Shown in pieces: positions 37,901-52,528 of a DNA stretch of 64,000 nucleotides. The notes beneath the pieces are model-generated. The model searched no databases. It was given only the letters and a program-made list of their open reading frames with translations, and was not told the origin of the DNA. This DNA is from Zhengitettix transpicula (taxonomy: Eukaryota > Arthropoda > Insecta > Orthoptera > Tetrigidae), in contig CM073590.1 of assembly GCA_037074705.1 (NCBI GenBank), positions 221,866,746-221,930,745 on the forward strand. The letters run 5' to 3'. A program made the translations under genes and the position numbers. The first letter of the stretch is position 1. Each line of letters opens with the position of its first letter.

Positions 37901-40900
37901 ATATCCAACCTTGTCAATCAGCACTCACTAATATAGTGCAATGGTCCAAACAATGGCGAATCAGCATCAACTGCACCATTCACAACTAACTGTCCCATTC
38001 ACACTAACCAAAAACTCTCCTACCCAAATGCCCCTCTATCTTAACAACTCTCAAATACCCACAAAAACAGACACCATCTATATAGGACTCATCTTCAACT
38101 CAAAAGTATCATGGAATCCACACATTAATCTCCTCCTCTCCAAAATCAACCTTAAATTGGTCCTTTGCCTCATGCATATGGAGAGTAACATCTAAAACCC
38201 ATTCTGCCAAAATCAAAACAAAACATAATCCTTCACACCATTACCATTTATCCCTTGTACCCAAGAAATTCCAACATTCACCACGATCATCAAATCTGTA
38301 ACTTCACTATTTAAAAGCACCTTCAGCCATCGTAACACTACAATTCAGCAACTCAATAGCAACCCTCCCCCACCACTACACACATGTCGCCTCAAAAGAA
38401 AATGCCCTATCAACCTCATTCTTCCCCCAGAACACTCAGGCACATCCTAACCCACCACATCATCAGATCCGTAAACCCCATCAACCTATCCCCCTCAGAG
38501 AGACAAACTAAGGACACCAAAATATTGCAAAATTAAATGAATTACTAGGCTAAACTAATAACCACATGTTAATTATGTACATATTTGAATTTTGTATATA
38601 CTGTAAATAATATGTAAACAACCAAAAATCTTAGGATAAAAGTTTTATAATAAATAAATAGAAAATGTGTTATTCCATTATTTTTTATATATGTATAGCT
38701 CTGACCAGGTGTCACTCCTAAATCCAGAATGTGCCATGTAAGATGACAGTCTGGCAGTCGTCTCGGTAGACCAAGGCCCTTCATGGGCTGTCGAGCCAAG
38801 GAGTTAGTTAGTTATATATAGGTATAGAGCGAAAGTTTGTTGTTGATAATTTAAGGTAAGTCAACTGCTCTCTGTCCCACTTTCTTATCCAAATGAGTTA
38901 ATCAATATGACCTTGTCATGTTTCCTAATTTGATTTATATATATTGATATGTATATGTAATATATAGGCCGATATTTCTCACATAATTTTCAATGTTGCG
39001 ACCTTTCCTTGGCTTTCTTAAGTGTTTATTGATGCCTTCTAATGACAAGTCTGGAGTTTGATTTAAACACTGAAAGGTCACCTGGCACACAGTGTACATT
39101 GCTAACACCCTCAAAAATTGTAAATACCTCTTCCTTTCAGGTGTGGCAGCACTAACACTCTTAAGGTATGCAAACAAACCTCTGTCTTGTTCCAGTCCTT
39201 ATCAATTTTATGAACATATATTTTCAAAGGAAATAACCTCCTTCTTCAGTAAAGAATGACCCTGTGTGATAAGTGGGGAGCAGAAAATTGATATGAACAG
39301 CAAAGAGAGACAAAGTACAATAGATCAACCTTAAATTGAGGGTTGGTGTTGTTCTGTCAGACAGGAAGAAATATTTCAAACTCTTTCAGATATTAGCCAG
39401 CTTCTGCAGGAGATAGTACTGCACTTTGTGTCAGTATATATATGCTAATGTCATTTTAATGAAAATTTGGTATTTGAGTATATTTTAAAATTAGAAATTA
39501 GGAGACTATTTCTACATAATTATAGTTATAATTTTTAATATTATTGATTGAGATAATTTAGTTAATGCTTAAAATTAATTCTTAATATATTTTTAAAAAT
39601 GCTGGTAATATAAATGGAAAATCTACCTAGCTAGAACTTGATCAGGAGATAACATGACAGCAATAGTTCCACCAGCATTAAGTGGATCACAAGTAGGTGA
39701 TGGTGGAGGAACAAATTTTAGCTCTTCCAATCGTGCTAAAACAGCTTCTTCCTTTCCATGAGCCAAAAGCAATAGAAGAACACTCAAAACAGAACCCAGC
39801 CACCTCTCCACCATGACTAGAGATGCATCCTGAGAGGGGGAAAAAGTGAACAATAAAAATAATATTGATCAAGGCACTTGTCACAATATTGAAATAGATT
39901 GTAACATAATGTACTCAATTTTAACCTCCAAGAAGGTGGAACACTTAAAAAAAATCATAATACAAGGTATTTTAATGATCAGGTTTGTGGGCATTTGACA
40001 TATCTTTGACATGACAGAAGAAAACTAACCAATTCAATGATAAAAATGTTTAAAAAAATCTGACAGGTAAAAATGAAACATTACCATTAAAAATGGAATC
40101 AATTATAAGTTTATGACATAAAATTAACATTGCTGACATATTAAACATGAAACTGAAGTATTATAACATACTAACACACACAAGTTACTGATCAACAATG
40201 ATCAGATAAACCTTTGGAATAGTGAAGTTTTGATTTATTCATGCAGATGTAAAATATTTTCTGTACAGTATAGTGTGGCATTAATGTCATAAGTCATGAA
40301 AAGAATTAACAAAATAAAATCAAAGCTTCGACTCTATATTTCAATGTTGTCAGTACATGCTCAGGTTGGGATTTTCCTTTTATATCCCTCCACAATCTAT
40401 TTACTTATCATTGGTAATTAAGAACCTTGTTTATCAGACTTCAATTGGTCTTGTGATGTTGGCATTTGATCTTAATACAGAAATTTTATTGCTTTGAAAT
40501 ATTTATGTAAAGTCATGAAGTGTCGAAAGAACAGGCTTTCTGTATAAATGTTTTAAGAATAATAATATTTGATGGAAGGCTCATAAATTTTCCATATATC
40601 TTTTAAATGGTTTTCATTTGTGATAAAAGTTTATGGATCTTAGCCTAAGAAAGTTATGGACTGTTTGTCAAATGGAATAGTGAAAAAATTAGGATATTTG
40701 GTGAGTTTCATAAGTTGAAGTGAAGCTGCAAAACTGAAATACTCAATATTGTTTACCTATTCAAAGTGGAAAGGTATAGGATATATAAAGTTTACATTTG
40801 TAAAGAATGAGGGAAGAACATAAATTCAAAGCAGAATAAATGAATCAATACCAAACTTAAGCTTTCATGGTGAAATGAAAAGTAAAACTGTTTTTAATAA

Positions 40901-43900
40901 AATGTCCAGTATACTTAATAAATGAAAAATATTTAATTATTTTCCAAACACAGTGTAGTACCAATTTTTTCAGTTAAGTAACTAGTACTCTAAACATTAT
41001 TTGTTATGATGTTGAATTTTTTTTTAATTTGGCCGAGATATAATAACCTTGGTAAAATATTATATGTAAACACGGATTATTGAAAAAGGAAAGAAATATA
41101 AAAACATGTCAAAAATACCTGGGCATAGTTTGTTTGTGTGATGATTTGTTTGAAATAACACAGTAAAAATAACCTAGTTAGGATATATTCAGATACTGTT
41201 TCATCTGAGTTGTTATTTGAATTAATTATGGATGCAGTAATAAAATGTCAATTTGAAAACACCAAATTTTATTAATTGTTGTTTAATCATTTGAAGAAAA
41301 TTAGTGAGGAACTTTTTAACAACTCTATGAATTTTATCTCTAAAATAAAAATTAAGTTCATAAATAATTTATTTATCGGGAATAATTAATAATGTAATTG
41401 TGTATGGATTTCGAATAGTTGTTACAAAGATATGTGTATGAAAATGGAAAATCACTATTACTATTACCATAAACAACATCAGAATATAGAAATCAAAATG
41501 ATTACCAAGTTTGGTGGAGCAGCAAACAGTGTGCGCAAAATTTGATCTACAGGGCGTAAAACACTTGGAGCTATAGAAGCAAACACTCGAGACAAAGCAC
41601 AATGTGCTTCCCGTGATTCCAAGTGCATACGACCATTTGCCATCATAGGTAGAATAGTGTCCACAATTTGACGAGACCATCGTCGCCAACGTTCCTCAGT
41701 TTCACGTTCACTTAATACAAGCACCAAAAGTTCCAGAACCTGTATTAAAATAGGATACTGAATGCATCATTTTTCAAACTTAAATAAAATGTACAAAACA
41801 GAAAGAACATAATCTTACAAATCTGACAAATCTTTGGAATCAATTGATTAGAATTATAGCTATTAATTTTCTATCTCCTTCTTAAAGGAGTGTCATATGT
41901 TGTCATAAAGCTCTAATAATATCAACAATTAAAGAAAGATACAAAGTTTGAATAAATGCTGTGTGGTATTGATTTTATCACCTAATTTTGACTGTTTATA
42001 GATTAATTCATTATGTATTTGTTAATTTTAAACTACTACAGATTTTTTTGTTTTCAAAATACATAAATATCATTAATGTCACACACCTGGTGATATTCAA
42101 CAAGGCGAAGAAGCATAGACAAAATAACTTCACGCTGTGTATCAAGTTCTCTAAGGTCAGCACTACTGCTGTTTCCACGTAAAAGGAAAACATCTTCAAC
42201 AATTGGAATTAATGCAGGTATACCTACAAAATTACAAATAGAGATAATAAATTTCTGAAAAAAAAGTTCTGAAGTCATTTTATAATTAATTACTTTTTAA
42301 ACAAATCTTCTTTTGGCTGGAATAATTCCATATAAAATAATATACTAAATACAATTAATTCTCTCCCTAGTGCATAATAAAATGTAGTATTTAATACATC
42401 AGTATATGCTACAGCCATCAATTTACTTAGGTTGTAAATACCAACTTTACTAATATCAATAATTATAGAGAAAAGAGAAAAATCAAGGAATATGTTTGAT
42501 ATTAAATGCTCTATGTACATAATAGTAGATGGTGTTTGTATTCTTCAGGAAAATAAATAATACATTTAATATTTAGTCATTCTAACCACACCAAATCCCA
42601 TCATCTCAATATCAGGACAGCACATATTTGCTCCGTCTAGAATAGTCTGGCCACTTGAATCAATTGAATCCTCTGTGTTATCAATTGAAATTACCCTACA
42701 GGCCTCCTTCAAAATCTGATAACATGTCACCTATCAAATTTCCAAACTGAAACATAAAACCTAGTCCACTCCTCACCACAACCTACTCTAACCGTCAACA
42801 AAAAATTAACTCCATTCTCCGCCTGACCTACACTGGAATTTAATCCAATCCCAACATGAAAAACATCCACACCACAATACTCCCCACCTGCCCAAGAATT
42901 GCTTTCAAGTCCCCACACAGCCATTGCAACTTACTAATCCACACCTTTAACTCCCCTCCCCTCCAACACCTATACTTAGTAGCAACCCGTACAGTAGGAG
43001 TACCGTGTCTGCCTTACTCTTCAATCCACCAGAATACCACAAAGAAAGCCAAATACAAAATTAAGGAAGGCCATACCTGCTCTTGTCCCATATCATCTAC
43101 CAAATTAATTACATAGTCTTCCCTGCATTCTCCATTTTCCAGACCAAAAGACCTCTCCCTAAACACATAGCCAACCAACACAGCACAGTCAAATTTTCAA
43201 AATCACAATTTACAATAGCTGCTAATGCCCAGAGCCACAAAACCAACCATTTCAACCAATGCTTCACCCTAAGTTTCCTTATTTCTACGCCCAAGCATAT
43301 GCTTTCTTTAGAGTGTATTACCACTACCTATTTCCTCACTATCCAATTATTGAATGAAACATTCTATATATATTATAAATATCATAACAACTAAAAACTC
43401 ACAATGTGTTACAGGTGATTGTCCACTAGCCATCAAGCCATCACAAAGTTGAATAACTTTGGGAATTCCAATTATGCTCTTTGAATGTTGTTTCTCATAT
43501 GAAAGGTTAACAAGGAAGTAAAATATTCTAGGTATCAAATCTTCAGCATATCTATGAAATTAATATATTAATTAATGAAAGGTCAACCAGTATAACTGAT
43601 TCATTTTGTTAGTATAATTAAATTAACATTAAATATGGATAAAATGTAATTACATAATAATTCATAGGTGAAATTTTTCATGTACTTAAAAAAATACTCA
43701 TTCTTTGTAAGACTGGGACAGGGGAGTGAAAGGATTGGAAAAAGAGGGAGAGGGTGATGGAGAAAGGGAGAAAAGGGAGGGGAAGATGAGAAAGAGAGCA
43801 GAGGGAGAAAGAAAGGCCGACATGGTTTTTACCTAAGGGATAAAATTGGACAACACATACATCATTCAATACTCCTTCTGAAGATTGGATCTACACTTCT

Positions 43901-46900
43901 TTACATTGATTCCTTTACAGTGTTGATTTAAAATTCAAACAGTGCTGTTTTACAACCCTCTACTGAACATGTAGCTAATAGACATATCTAGCCATAGTAC
44001 AGATCAAATCACACTCATTTACCCACTATCAATTGCTCTTACACACTGCCATCCACTTAGCAAAATTAACAATGAACTATCACATTTCTAGTGCACCTCA
44101 TGCTCAATGGGCATTACAGGAAAATGATATAAAAATGTATTTTCAAATAAACCCTTACATTTTTTTAAAAAAAGTTGCCCTATATGGTACTTTAATATAC
44201 ATAATTACACTGCAAATTGTATGTTGCTTTATTTCTAAATACAAATTACTGGCCCTATGCCATAACTGAGAATAATCTGGAAAATTTATAAATTTCAGTA
44301 GATTTAGTACAATTATTTTATAAAACAGACATGTTAAAAATGCAATAAGGCACAATACAATGGTGCCAAATAAAAACTATTGAATAGTGAATTTGAAAAG
44401 TTCTGTGATTTTATTTACTGCTTTATTTAAAACAGCCATATGAATCAAACTAAAATAATTAGTTTATATTAGTTACTTACGGTATTTGTCCTTGCTCAAT
44501 AAATTCAAACTGCTTTAACACAAAGTCAATAAATATTTGATCTGAATCCAGAAGACAATAGTTTACTCGTAATTGGACAAGTTGACTAAGAAGAAGAAGC
44601 ACTTGACATTGCAAATGAACATCACTTGTTACTGTGTATTGCTGAAATAAATTTGTCAATATTACCTGTAGTAAAAAGTATTGAAAAATCTCCAGAAAAA
44701 AATACAATTAGAATTAAATAATTTTATAATTCCCTGATAAATATCTTTCAACATGAACACCTATCCCAATGACAATTTTTAAAGATTGCTCACTATAAAT
44801 CTAATCTAATCCAATCCAATCCAAAAACGATGACCTTCCTCTCAAAACGAGTAATTTTTATATTTCATACACACCTTCAGAGCCTTTATAACCATAGGCT
44901 CAAACAGTCTAATATACGAAGCAAGAGAATCTTTGTCTGCTCCACGTGTCAACTGCTTAAAAGGTAATGTAATCTTTCTATCACCTTTCCTTCGTAAGTA
45001 GTTCATCCACCTATAATTATATCCAGCATTAGTTCAATATGGCACATTTAATGATTTAGCTCTATTATTACAAAGCTTTACAACATGTAGAGACTGGGGC
45101 AGAACCAACTAAGAGGTACGGAAGAGTGAATGCCCACACAGAGATGGAGGCAGGCAGGTGTGATTTTTTAGTAACACTCCATTTTAGTAATCAATGATTT
45201 AGACTTGTAGAACATCAAGGCATTGACATAAAGGCATACTAGGAAATCAACCTGTCTATTCTTGTAATCATTCTTAAGATAGTAGTTGCCATCTCTTTGA
45301 ACAAAGCACATTTTCATCTCAATGGGAAAATAGATAAAAATACTCACTAATAGGCAGGAAATAACACCTAACTGATTAAACTAATTGTGTAGTGTTCCAG
45401 GAGCAGATTATTGAATAATTAAATATGTGTAAAAGAGACTTCAGAGATAAACTCCAACATTGTTTGGCTTCTATCAAATGAAATGTAGAGAACATTATTT
45501 TCAAAAATTAATGAACATACAATGGTATTTTAGATAAATTCAAAAATAATAACTTATTTTCTCCATTAATTGTTCATAATCTCTCAAATCTGATTAATTG
45601 GTTCTGTTATACTATGTACTACTGTATTTATGGCACTGATAATTTCAATTATTCATATCTCCAAAGTGAAAATTCAAATAAATAGTAGGTCATTCTTACA
45701 TAGTAATTTCATCCTTATCAGTTTTGGCAGACGGTGATGCAATGAAGTCTTTAAGTTTTCCATATGGAGCCTGGAAGCAGATATTATAAAATCCTTCAGA
45801 CGTTATTGGATGTACTGAATTAGTAGTTGATAAAAGACGTTTCTCATCAGCATCTTCCCACTGTGCACTTAAGTTGGTGCCAAATAAACACTTAAGTAAC
45901 TGAAAAAATACATTTTGACATTGTTAAACATAATATAACATTTTTAACAGAGGGTCAAATTAGAATTAACCTACAATGTGCACTGGAAAATTATAACTGT
46001 AATGTACACCAATTTAATTCAATTGGTTATGCTTGATATTTAAAATTTCTGTTTACATTTCCAATTTTAAAAATAAGTAATTTTTCCTGATAATTGTAAA
46101 ATGAATAAATTGTCTCTTTATTTTTGATAAATTAAATTAATTGCATAGTTCAAAACAGGTACCATAATTCTTGAATTGAAATATTAAGTGCAAAGAGTCA
46201 AAATTCAATAAATTAACAGATATTTTATTACGAACAATATGTGTGGTAAGTGGTATTTTGTGTGTGGTAAGTGTTATTTTGTGTGTGGCAAGTGTTATTT
46301 GTCTTGTAATCAATATGTAAAAGATTCTTATAAAATCTGATGAAGAATAAATTAATTTCAATATAAGTATAATATACTGTAATTGTAAAATATAGATATG
46401 AAATAACTAACAGAATGTGCTAATATCATGTAAAATAAAATATTATTTTAAATACCTGATACAAAATGTTGAAAATCAGATAATTATTTCTTATTGATTG
46501 AGAAAGCATTCACACACTAAAGCAAAAATTCAAATAACTAAATTTATTAAACAAATTTCCGTTTAAATGAAAATATTATTTTTAAAACATTTTTTGGTTT
46601 ATTTATATATCCAAATTAAATAACATTACAAATTTACCTGCTGTACACATTTCACCGTTGCATTTGGAGTTACAATAACAGTTAATCGAAGATAAGAAAG
46701 AATCTCCTCTGCAATTCTGCCAACTTCCTGCACTGTTGCAATTTCTAAGATTTGAGATAAAGTTTCTAAGGTTGCTTTCAGTAAGCAAGTAAATTTTTCA
46801 CTAGCCGCAATATCCAAAGTTATCTAAAAAAAAATATTTATTTACCTTAAGTTAAATATAATTCTGCTAAAAGAGAACAACATTGTTACATTGTAATTTT

Positions 46901-48091
46901 AATTTTATTAATAGAAATTGAAGAAATTTACTTCCTCATTTCTTGAAAAACTATTGAAATAAATTGAATGATGAAATGCCGGAAAGCAAGTGTACTGTGT
47001 CATAAAACTTTCTATTTTTTTATTTTATTAAACTAAACTTTTAGTACGGAGACTTCATAATTATGATAATTTAAACCTAATCATAGTATTTACAATTTGT
47101 AAATATTTAACATGTAAACTTGGCATCTTGGATATGACCCTTGTCAGTCCAAGTTAGAGATGAGAGAAACTGACAAACTTGTTTACAATGTATTAATGAA
47201 CATTTACCGATATGCTGCTTGGAAAAGATCTGCTCATTGGGGCAACTTAGTGTTACGAGGCACAATACGGAGATTATGGGGATGATGAAAATATTTAGGG
47301 AGTTTGTAGTGTCAATTGGTAGGTAGAGGTTTGAGTTAGGTAATTGGGAATTTATTTTTGAGTGTGCGGTTTTGTAGAGGAGGGAGCGGGTTGCTGTAGA
47401 AGAGTTCAATAGTTGGATTCGAGTGCTTGATGGAACTATTTATTAGAGACTTGGTGGATTTATGAATTATGGTAGGAATTAGGGGAATTTCAAAGTCTTT
47501 GTGGATAACTGAATTGCAAAGGTATCAGGAGGAATTCTAAATTAATTAGAGAATTTTGTTTTGTTTAGTTTGTATTTTGTTGGAGTGGGAATAGGCAGTA
47601 GATCCCCATATGACACATGAGTGCCATAAAACTTAAATTGTGAAATTTGTTCTATTTATATTATTATCATAAATTCATATTCAGAAGAGCTATTTTTACA
47701 GTTAAAAATTGGTTAATTAACTAACCTTATAATTAGTATAAGCACTCTTCACAGTTTCATACAGTTTCCAGTAGTGAAGACTAGTTGCAAACAATCCCAT
47801 TGAAGCAAACCTACTGCTTTTCTTTTCTTCAAATTTATCATCTTTCTCTGGAAAGAAAATACAAACACAATAATTAAAATACTTTACTGCGAATATAAAT
47901 CAAGGATATTTTTACATTTTTTGAGTTCTTAAATATTATTGAGTAACAAAACATTAAAACTGTCTTCAAAATATATGATCTATGTGACTATCATTAACTT
48001 ACCTCCTGGTAAAGTGCCTAAAATAAAAAAATATCCAGAGGTGGTGAACAAACACTGCTCAAGTATGAAATATCATCTTCCCCTTACATAA

Positions 48092-48153
<62 letters not shown>

Positions 48154-48361
48154 GCAATATTGGTATGGAGCGGACAGAGAGATAGGTTGTGGTTTCAGGA
48201 AATTCCTGAAGAGGGGGGCTGAGAGCCTCTGAAAATTTGAAGAATTACCTTCAGTTCCTTATGGCAACACCGCATTTCACTTTCAGGTAAGCCACAACCT
48301 ATCTCTCTGTCCTCTTCATACCAATATTGCAATTATTTTTGACAATGTCACATCCTTACTA

Positions 48362-48441
<80 letters not shown>

Positions 48442-51400
48442 AATAGTAATTAGGAAGGCCATTAATTGTTTAAATGTATATTCTTTGATTGACGGTGCAG
48501 ACTGGAGATGGATGACAGTTTTTGTATGTGTTTGATGACTCAGATTAGTGTATTTAATTTAAATTCCCTCTTATTGGTTATTACAAGAAATGGCTTCCAC
48601 AACATGAGGCAATTCAGATATTAATTCATTTTTTTTAAAATGTAATATCTTATTGGTTATTACAAGAAATGGCACAAAAACTTGGTGGCTCGATTTTGAT
48701 AAGGAAAAGACGGTAAATAATAGAACATAATCTGACGATAACCGAAGTATTGGTGTAAAATAGTATATTTGGTCAGGATGTGCATGCAATATTTTGCAAT
48801 GATTTACGCGTGTGAAAGTTAGGGGATTATTAAAGAGAAAGAAAAATAATTAAAGGTGCATTTGAATTAAAGATGCCAGTTTCGTTTTTTTTTTAAGTAT
48901 TAGTTAGGTTTAGATTTAATTTAAAAGATAATGGGTTCTAAAAGAAATATGGACGGGAATAGTGTACATGTTATGATAATGGAATATTTAAGGAAATTGG
49001 ATAAAAGTATTGAAGATTTAAGAGCAAATATTAATAAAAATTGGGCAGACTTAGGAGCAAATATAAATAAGAATATAGCAGATTTAAGGGAAGATAGTAA
49101 TAAAATGAGGGAAGAAAATAATAAAAATTTGGCAGAGTTAAAGACAGAGTTAAGGGAAGATAAAAATAAAATGAGGGAAGAAAATAACAAGAATATAGCA
49201 GAATTAAAGACAGATTTAAGAGAACGGAGAAAAGAAAATAATGAATTAAATGATCAAATTCTTGAGAGTGTTAAAGTGGGCAGGATGGAGATAAAAACTG
49301 ATTGTGTAGAAGCATTAAATAAGGATGATGCAAACATTGAAGTAGAAACATGTGAAGTGGGGTTATAGGAGGAAAAAGGTGATGAAAATGAAAGTGAAAT
49401 AAATGTGGTAGTTAGTGAAAATGAAGAAAGAAATTTAATTGTGATGGGGCATAAATCTGAGGATGTTAAAGGATAGATTAATGGGTTAAATATTGAAGGT
49501 GTTGATGAACAGAAAGATGAAATATTGTGAGAAATAGAGATAGTAGCAAATGTAACTGAAGTAGAAAATAATAATCAGGAAATATTGCAGGGAGAAATGA
49601 ATCAAAATAATACAGAGATGTTTGTTTACAAAGATGAAGTGGGAACAGCTGGTGGAAGCAGTGTAATGAGAACATTAGGAAATATAGAAATAAAACTTAA
49701 GATGATTGAACAGATGGGACTAAGGAATTTAAAGCAAGTAATTGGGAGTTGTGAACTTTATTTAAATATAGAATTTGGAAATAAGACTTTAACATTGATG
49801 AATGGAGGGGAGGAAAAGAATGTAAACAAAGAACATGTTATCGGATGTAAACATGGAACAGCTGGAGAATATAATCAAGGATTATTTGAGTCTAGAGACA
49901 CAGGATAGATTTAAAATTTAAATAACTCTTGATTAGAAAATAAGTTTAAATTTTAATTAATTTAATTAATTTTTTTTAAAAAAAACAATAAATGATAATT
50001 TTTTTCTTTCTTCAATAAAAGAAAATGAATTATTAGTTTATCCTTAATTATAAGTAAATAAGATCAGAGAAATTATTTGATCAACTAAAGAATTTTTAAA
50101 AGATAAAAGGGGGTGTGGCTTGTAAGTTAAGTGTTTATTTTGATTTGTTGTGACAGCCACAAACATAAAATTAACTGTAATATGGGGCATAAAAATGCTT
50201 TAAAATTTAAATGATCAGGGTAAAATAATGCACAGTTAATTCAATAATAAAAACTTCCTAAAAATCTACATAACAGTTTATTTAAGGTAAATAATACGTT
50301 GCACCAATACCCAATGGCAATCTTGTAAACCTTTAATTAACTGTAAAATAAATTTAAGGTTTTTTTACGAAATCTGACAACATAGGACAATAATTTGTAA
50401 TAAATTGAGTTTCCAAAATTTTACAAATTTTTTCAAACTAAATTTGGGGCATTATGTAATACTAAGTAGGAAAGCCATTAATTGTTTAAATATAAAATCT
50501 TTGATTGACGGCACAGACTGGAGATAGATGATGGTTTTTATTTGTATCTGTTTGATGACTCAGATTAGAGGTGGATGCCGGCTCTCATTAAAATCTGACT
50601 GACAGCGGACAAGGGTCACAAAGAGTTGAGTGACATCGGGTTTTGTTTGACGGTGTCAGTCTTGGAGAAGTGAGTGGCAAGCTTTGTTGATATTAAATTG
50701 GGAAGACTGTGTATTTGTTGATTTAAAATTAGTTTGACTGACATCGGGATCTTCGTCACCGAGACCGTGAGAACTCCGAGCGTTGTGAGAACTACGCATG
50801 ATATATGGGGTCAGTGTGGTGTCAGAGTTGGAAGGAGATGGACGTGGAGTGCCAGAATCTGAATGAGGAAGACATAGAGTCGTGTGAGAGTTTTTGAAGG
50901 AGAAAGACATAGAATTTGAAGTCAGATTTAGAAGGAGAAAGGAGTATTAGTTTAACACCATAATTGAACTCTGTTTTTGGTGTTTGTTGAGAAATCTGGA
51001 ACATTTTGAATATACTGAACGTATTGGAGTTGGCAATCATACTGGCAAATTGAATGGTGGCCGTGGGCGAAACATCTTCAGTACGTATGAGGAGTCAGAA
51101 GTCTGCAGTCTGAGAGGATTAAAGAGAAGTGTATGTGATTCTAAGTGTATGTGATTCTGAGTGTATGTGCAATCGATGCACATAATGGCCATTCTAGTGT
51201 AATGTGTTCCCAAACTCCAAATACAAGAATAGTAAGTAGCAAATTAATAATAAATAACTATGTAAACGTTAAATAAAGGTAATTAGTCAGATTTAGTTTA
51301 TTTTAACTTCATATTCTGTATATTTGTTTAAATTGTAAATTTTATTGTATTTCGTGATTTGTGTTTTTCTTATCAACCCAGTGAAGACCCTGAGATAAAG

Positions 51401-51789
51401 ATTTTTAAATGCCACAAAATTATAAAAAAAATTGTTTTGTAAAATTTGATTTAAATGTGGAATAATAAAGTAGGGGTATTGAATTGTATTTTGAATAAAT
51501 AAATTTGTTTTGTTTTAATAATTTAAATTGGAGTAATTTAAATTTCTTTCAAGTTCATTGTATTTTGTGCTCCAATGTGGGTAAATTAATTATTCTTCTA
51601 GTTGTTTATAGCATTTTGGCAACAACATGAAGCAAATCCATAATTATCAATTTGTCGTTATATGTTTGGTTCGACAAAGCTACTTAATTTAAATTCCCTC
51701 TTATTGGTTATTACAATAAATGGCTTCCACAACGTGGGGCAATTCAGATATTAATTAATTTTTTTAAATGTAATATCTTATTGGTTATT

Positions 51790-51843
<54 letters not shown>

Positions 51844-52468
51844 AGTGAATAACAACCTGAAGTGGCCGCCCTTGTGTCCGCGGGCCTGAGTAGGAATACA
51901 TTAAACGTGCACGTGTGCCTGCCCGAGAGGCCAAAAGAAATCGCAGGTACGCGTCCCTTTTTTTTGCATCGTTTGGGGATGCGGAGTATAAATATATACG
52001 CCGAACCCGAGTGAAAGGAGACAGACGCAGGCAGACCGACAGAGAGAGGACGGAAAGTGGAGTGAGAGAGGTGAGAGGGTGAAAAATTTGGCGAGCGGGA
52101 AGCAACAAAGGTTTTGGAGAGACGCCCATCACGGGGAGGCCAAAGAAGATGTGCTGCTTACTACAAGACCAGTGATCCACTGCAAGTTGGCTGACGCCAC
52201 AAGTTAAAGTAAGGAGATCACCATTTCTGTAAAGTGCCTTCAAAAGTTGAATTTTTTTTACACAGTGCGGAAATACGCTCTGTTCTTGAATAGCAACCGA
52301 GAGGCCCACATTACCCTGTAGAGAAGGAGGATTTTTTATAACCAAGCCGGAGCTAATGTTAATTTTTTTTTGCAGACCTATATCTGCTGGTGCCCAATAA
52401 TATTTTTTTAATGTATTTTCATGTAATAAAGTTTTTTTTATATTTAGTAATAAAGGCTAATCATTAGA

Positions 52469-52528
<60 letters not shown>

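Larger units (their letters stand above)
48439..51792 (+). mobile_element. non-autonomous LTR retrotransposon in (TA)n
   Basis: Starts TGTAATA after (TA)n and ends ATTGGTTATTACA before another (TA)n. The 5' LTR (48439-48664) and 3' LTR (50455-51792) share their first ~110 bp (GCCATTAATTGTTTAAAT...) and last ~110 bp (TTTAAATTCCCTCTTATTGG...), but ~1.1 kb of the middle is absent from the 5' copy. The internal region of ~1.8 kb has one gag-like reading frame and no reverse transcriptase, protease or integrase. Purine-rich AAAAGGGGGTGTGG lies near 50106. Confidence 0.7.

Noticed and set aside
44642..44665. Alternative upstream acceptor for window exon 12 (CAG before GTAATATTGACAAATTT)
   Set aside because: It would insert VILTNLFQ between ALK and QYT, which are adjacent in human huntingtin; the downstream acceptor fits better.
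48921..49190. 89-codon minus-strand frame rich in Leu, Ser and Phe
   Set aside because: Antisense shadow of the lysine- and glutamate-rich coiled-coil frame.
51788..52345. 185-codon open frame on the minus strand
   Set aside because: It runs through a solo LTR into (TA)n, giving an Ile-Tyr repeat; composition and context explain it.
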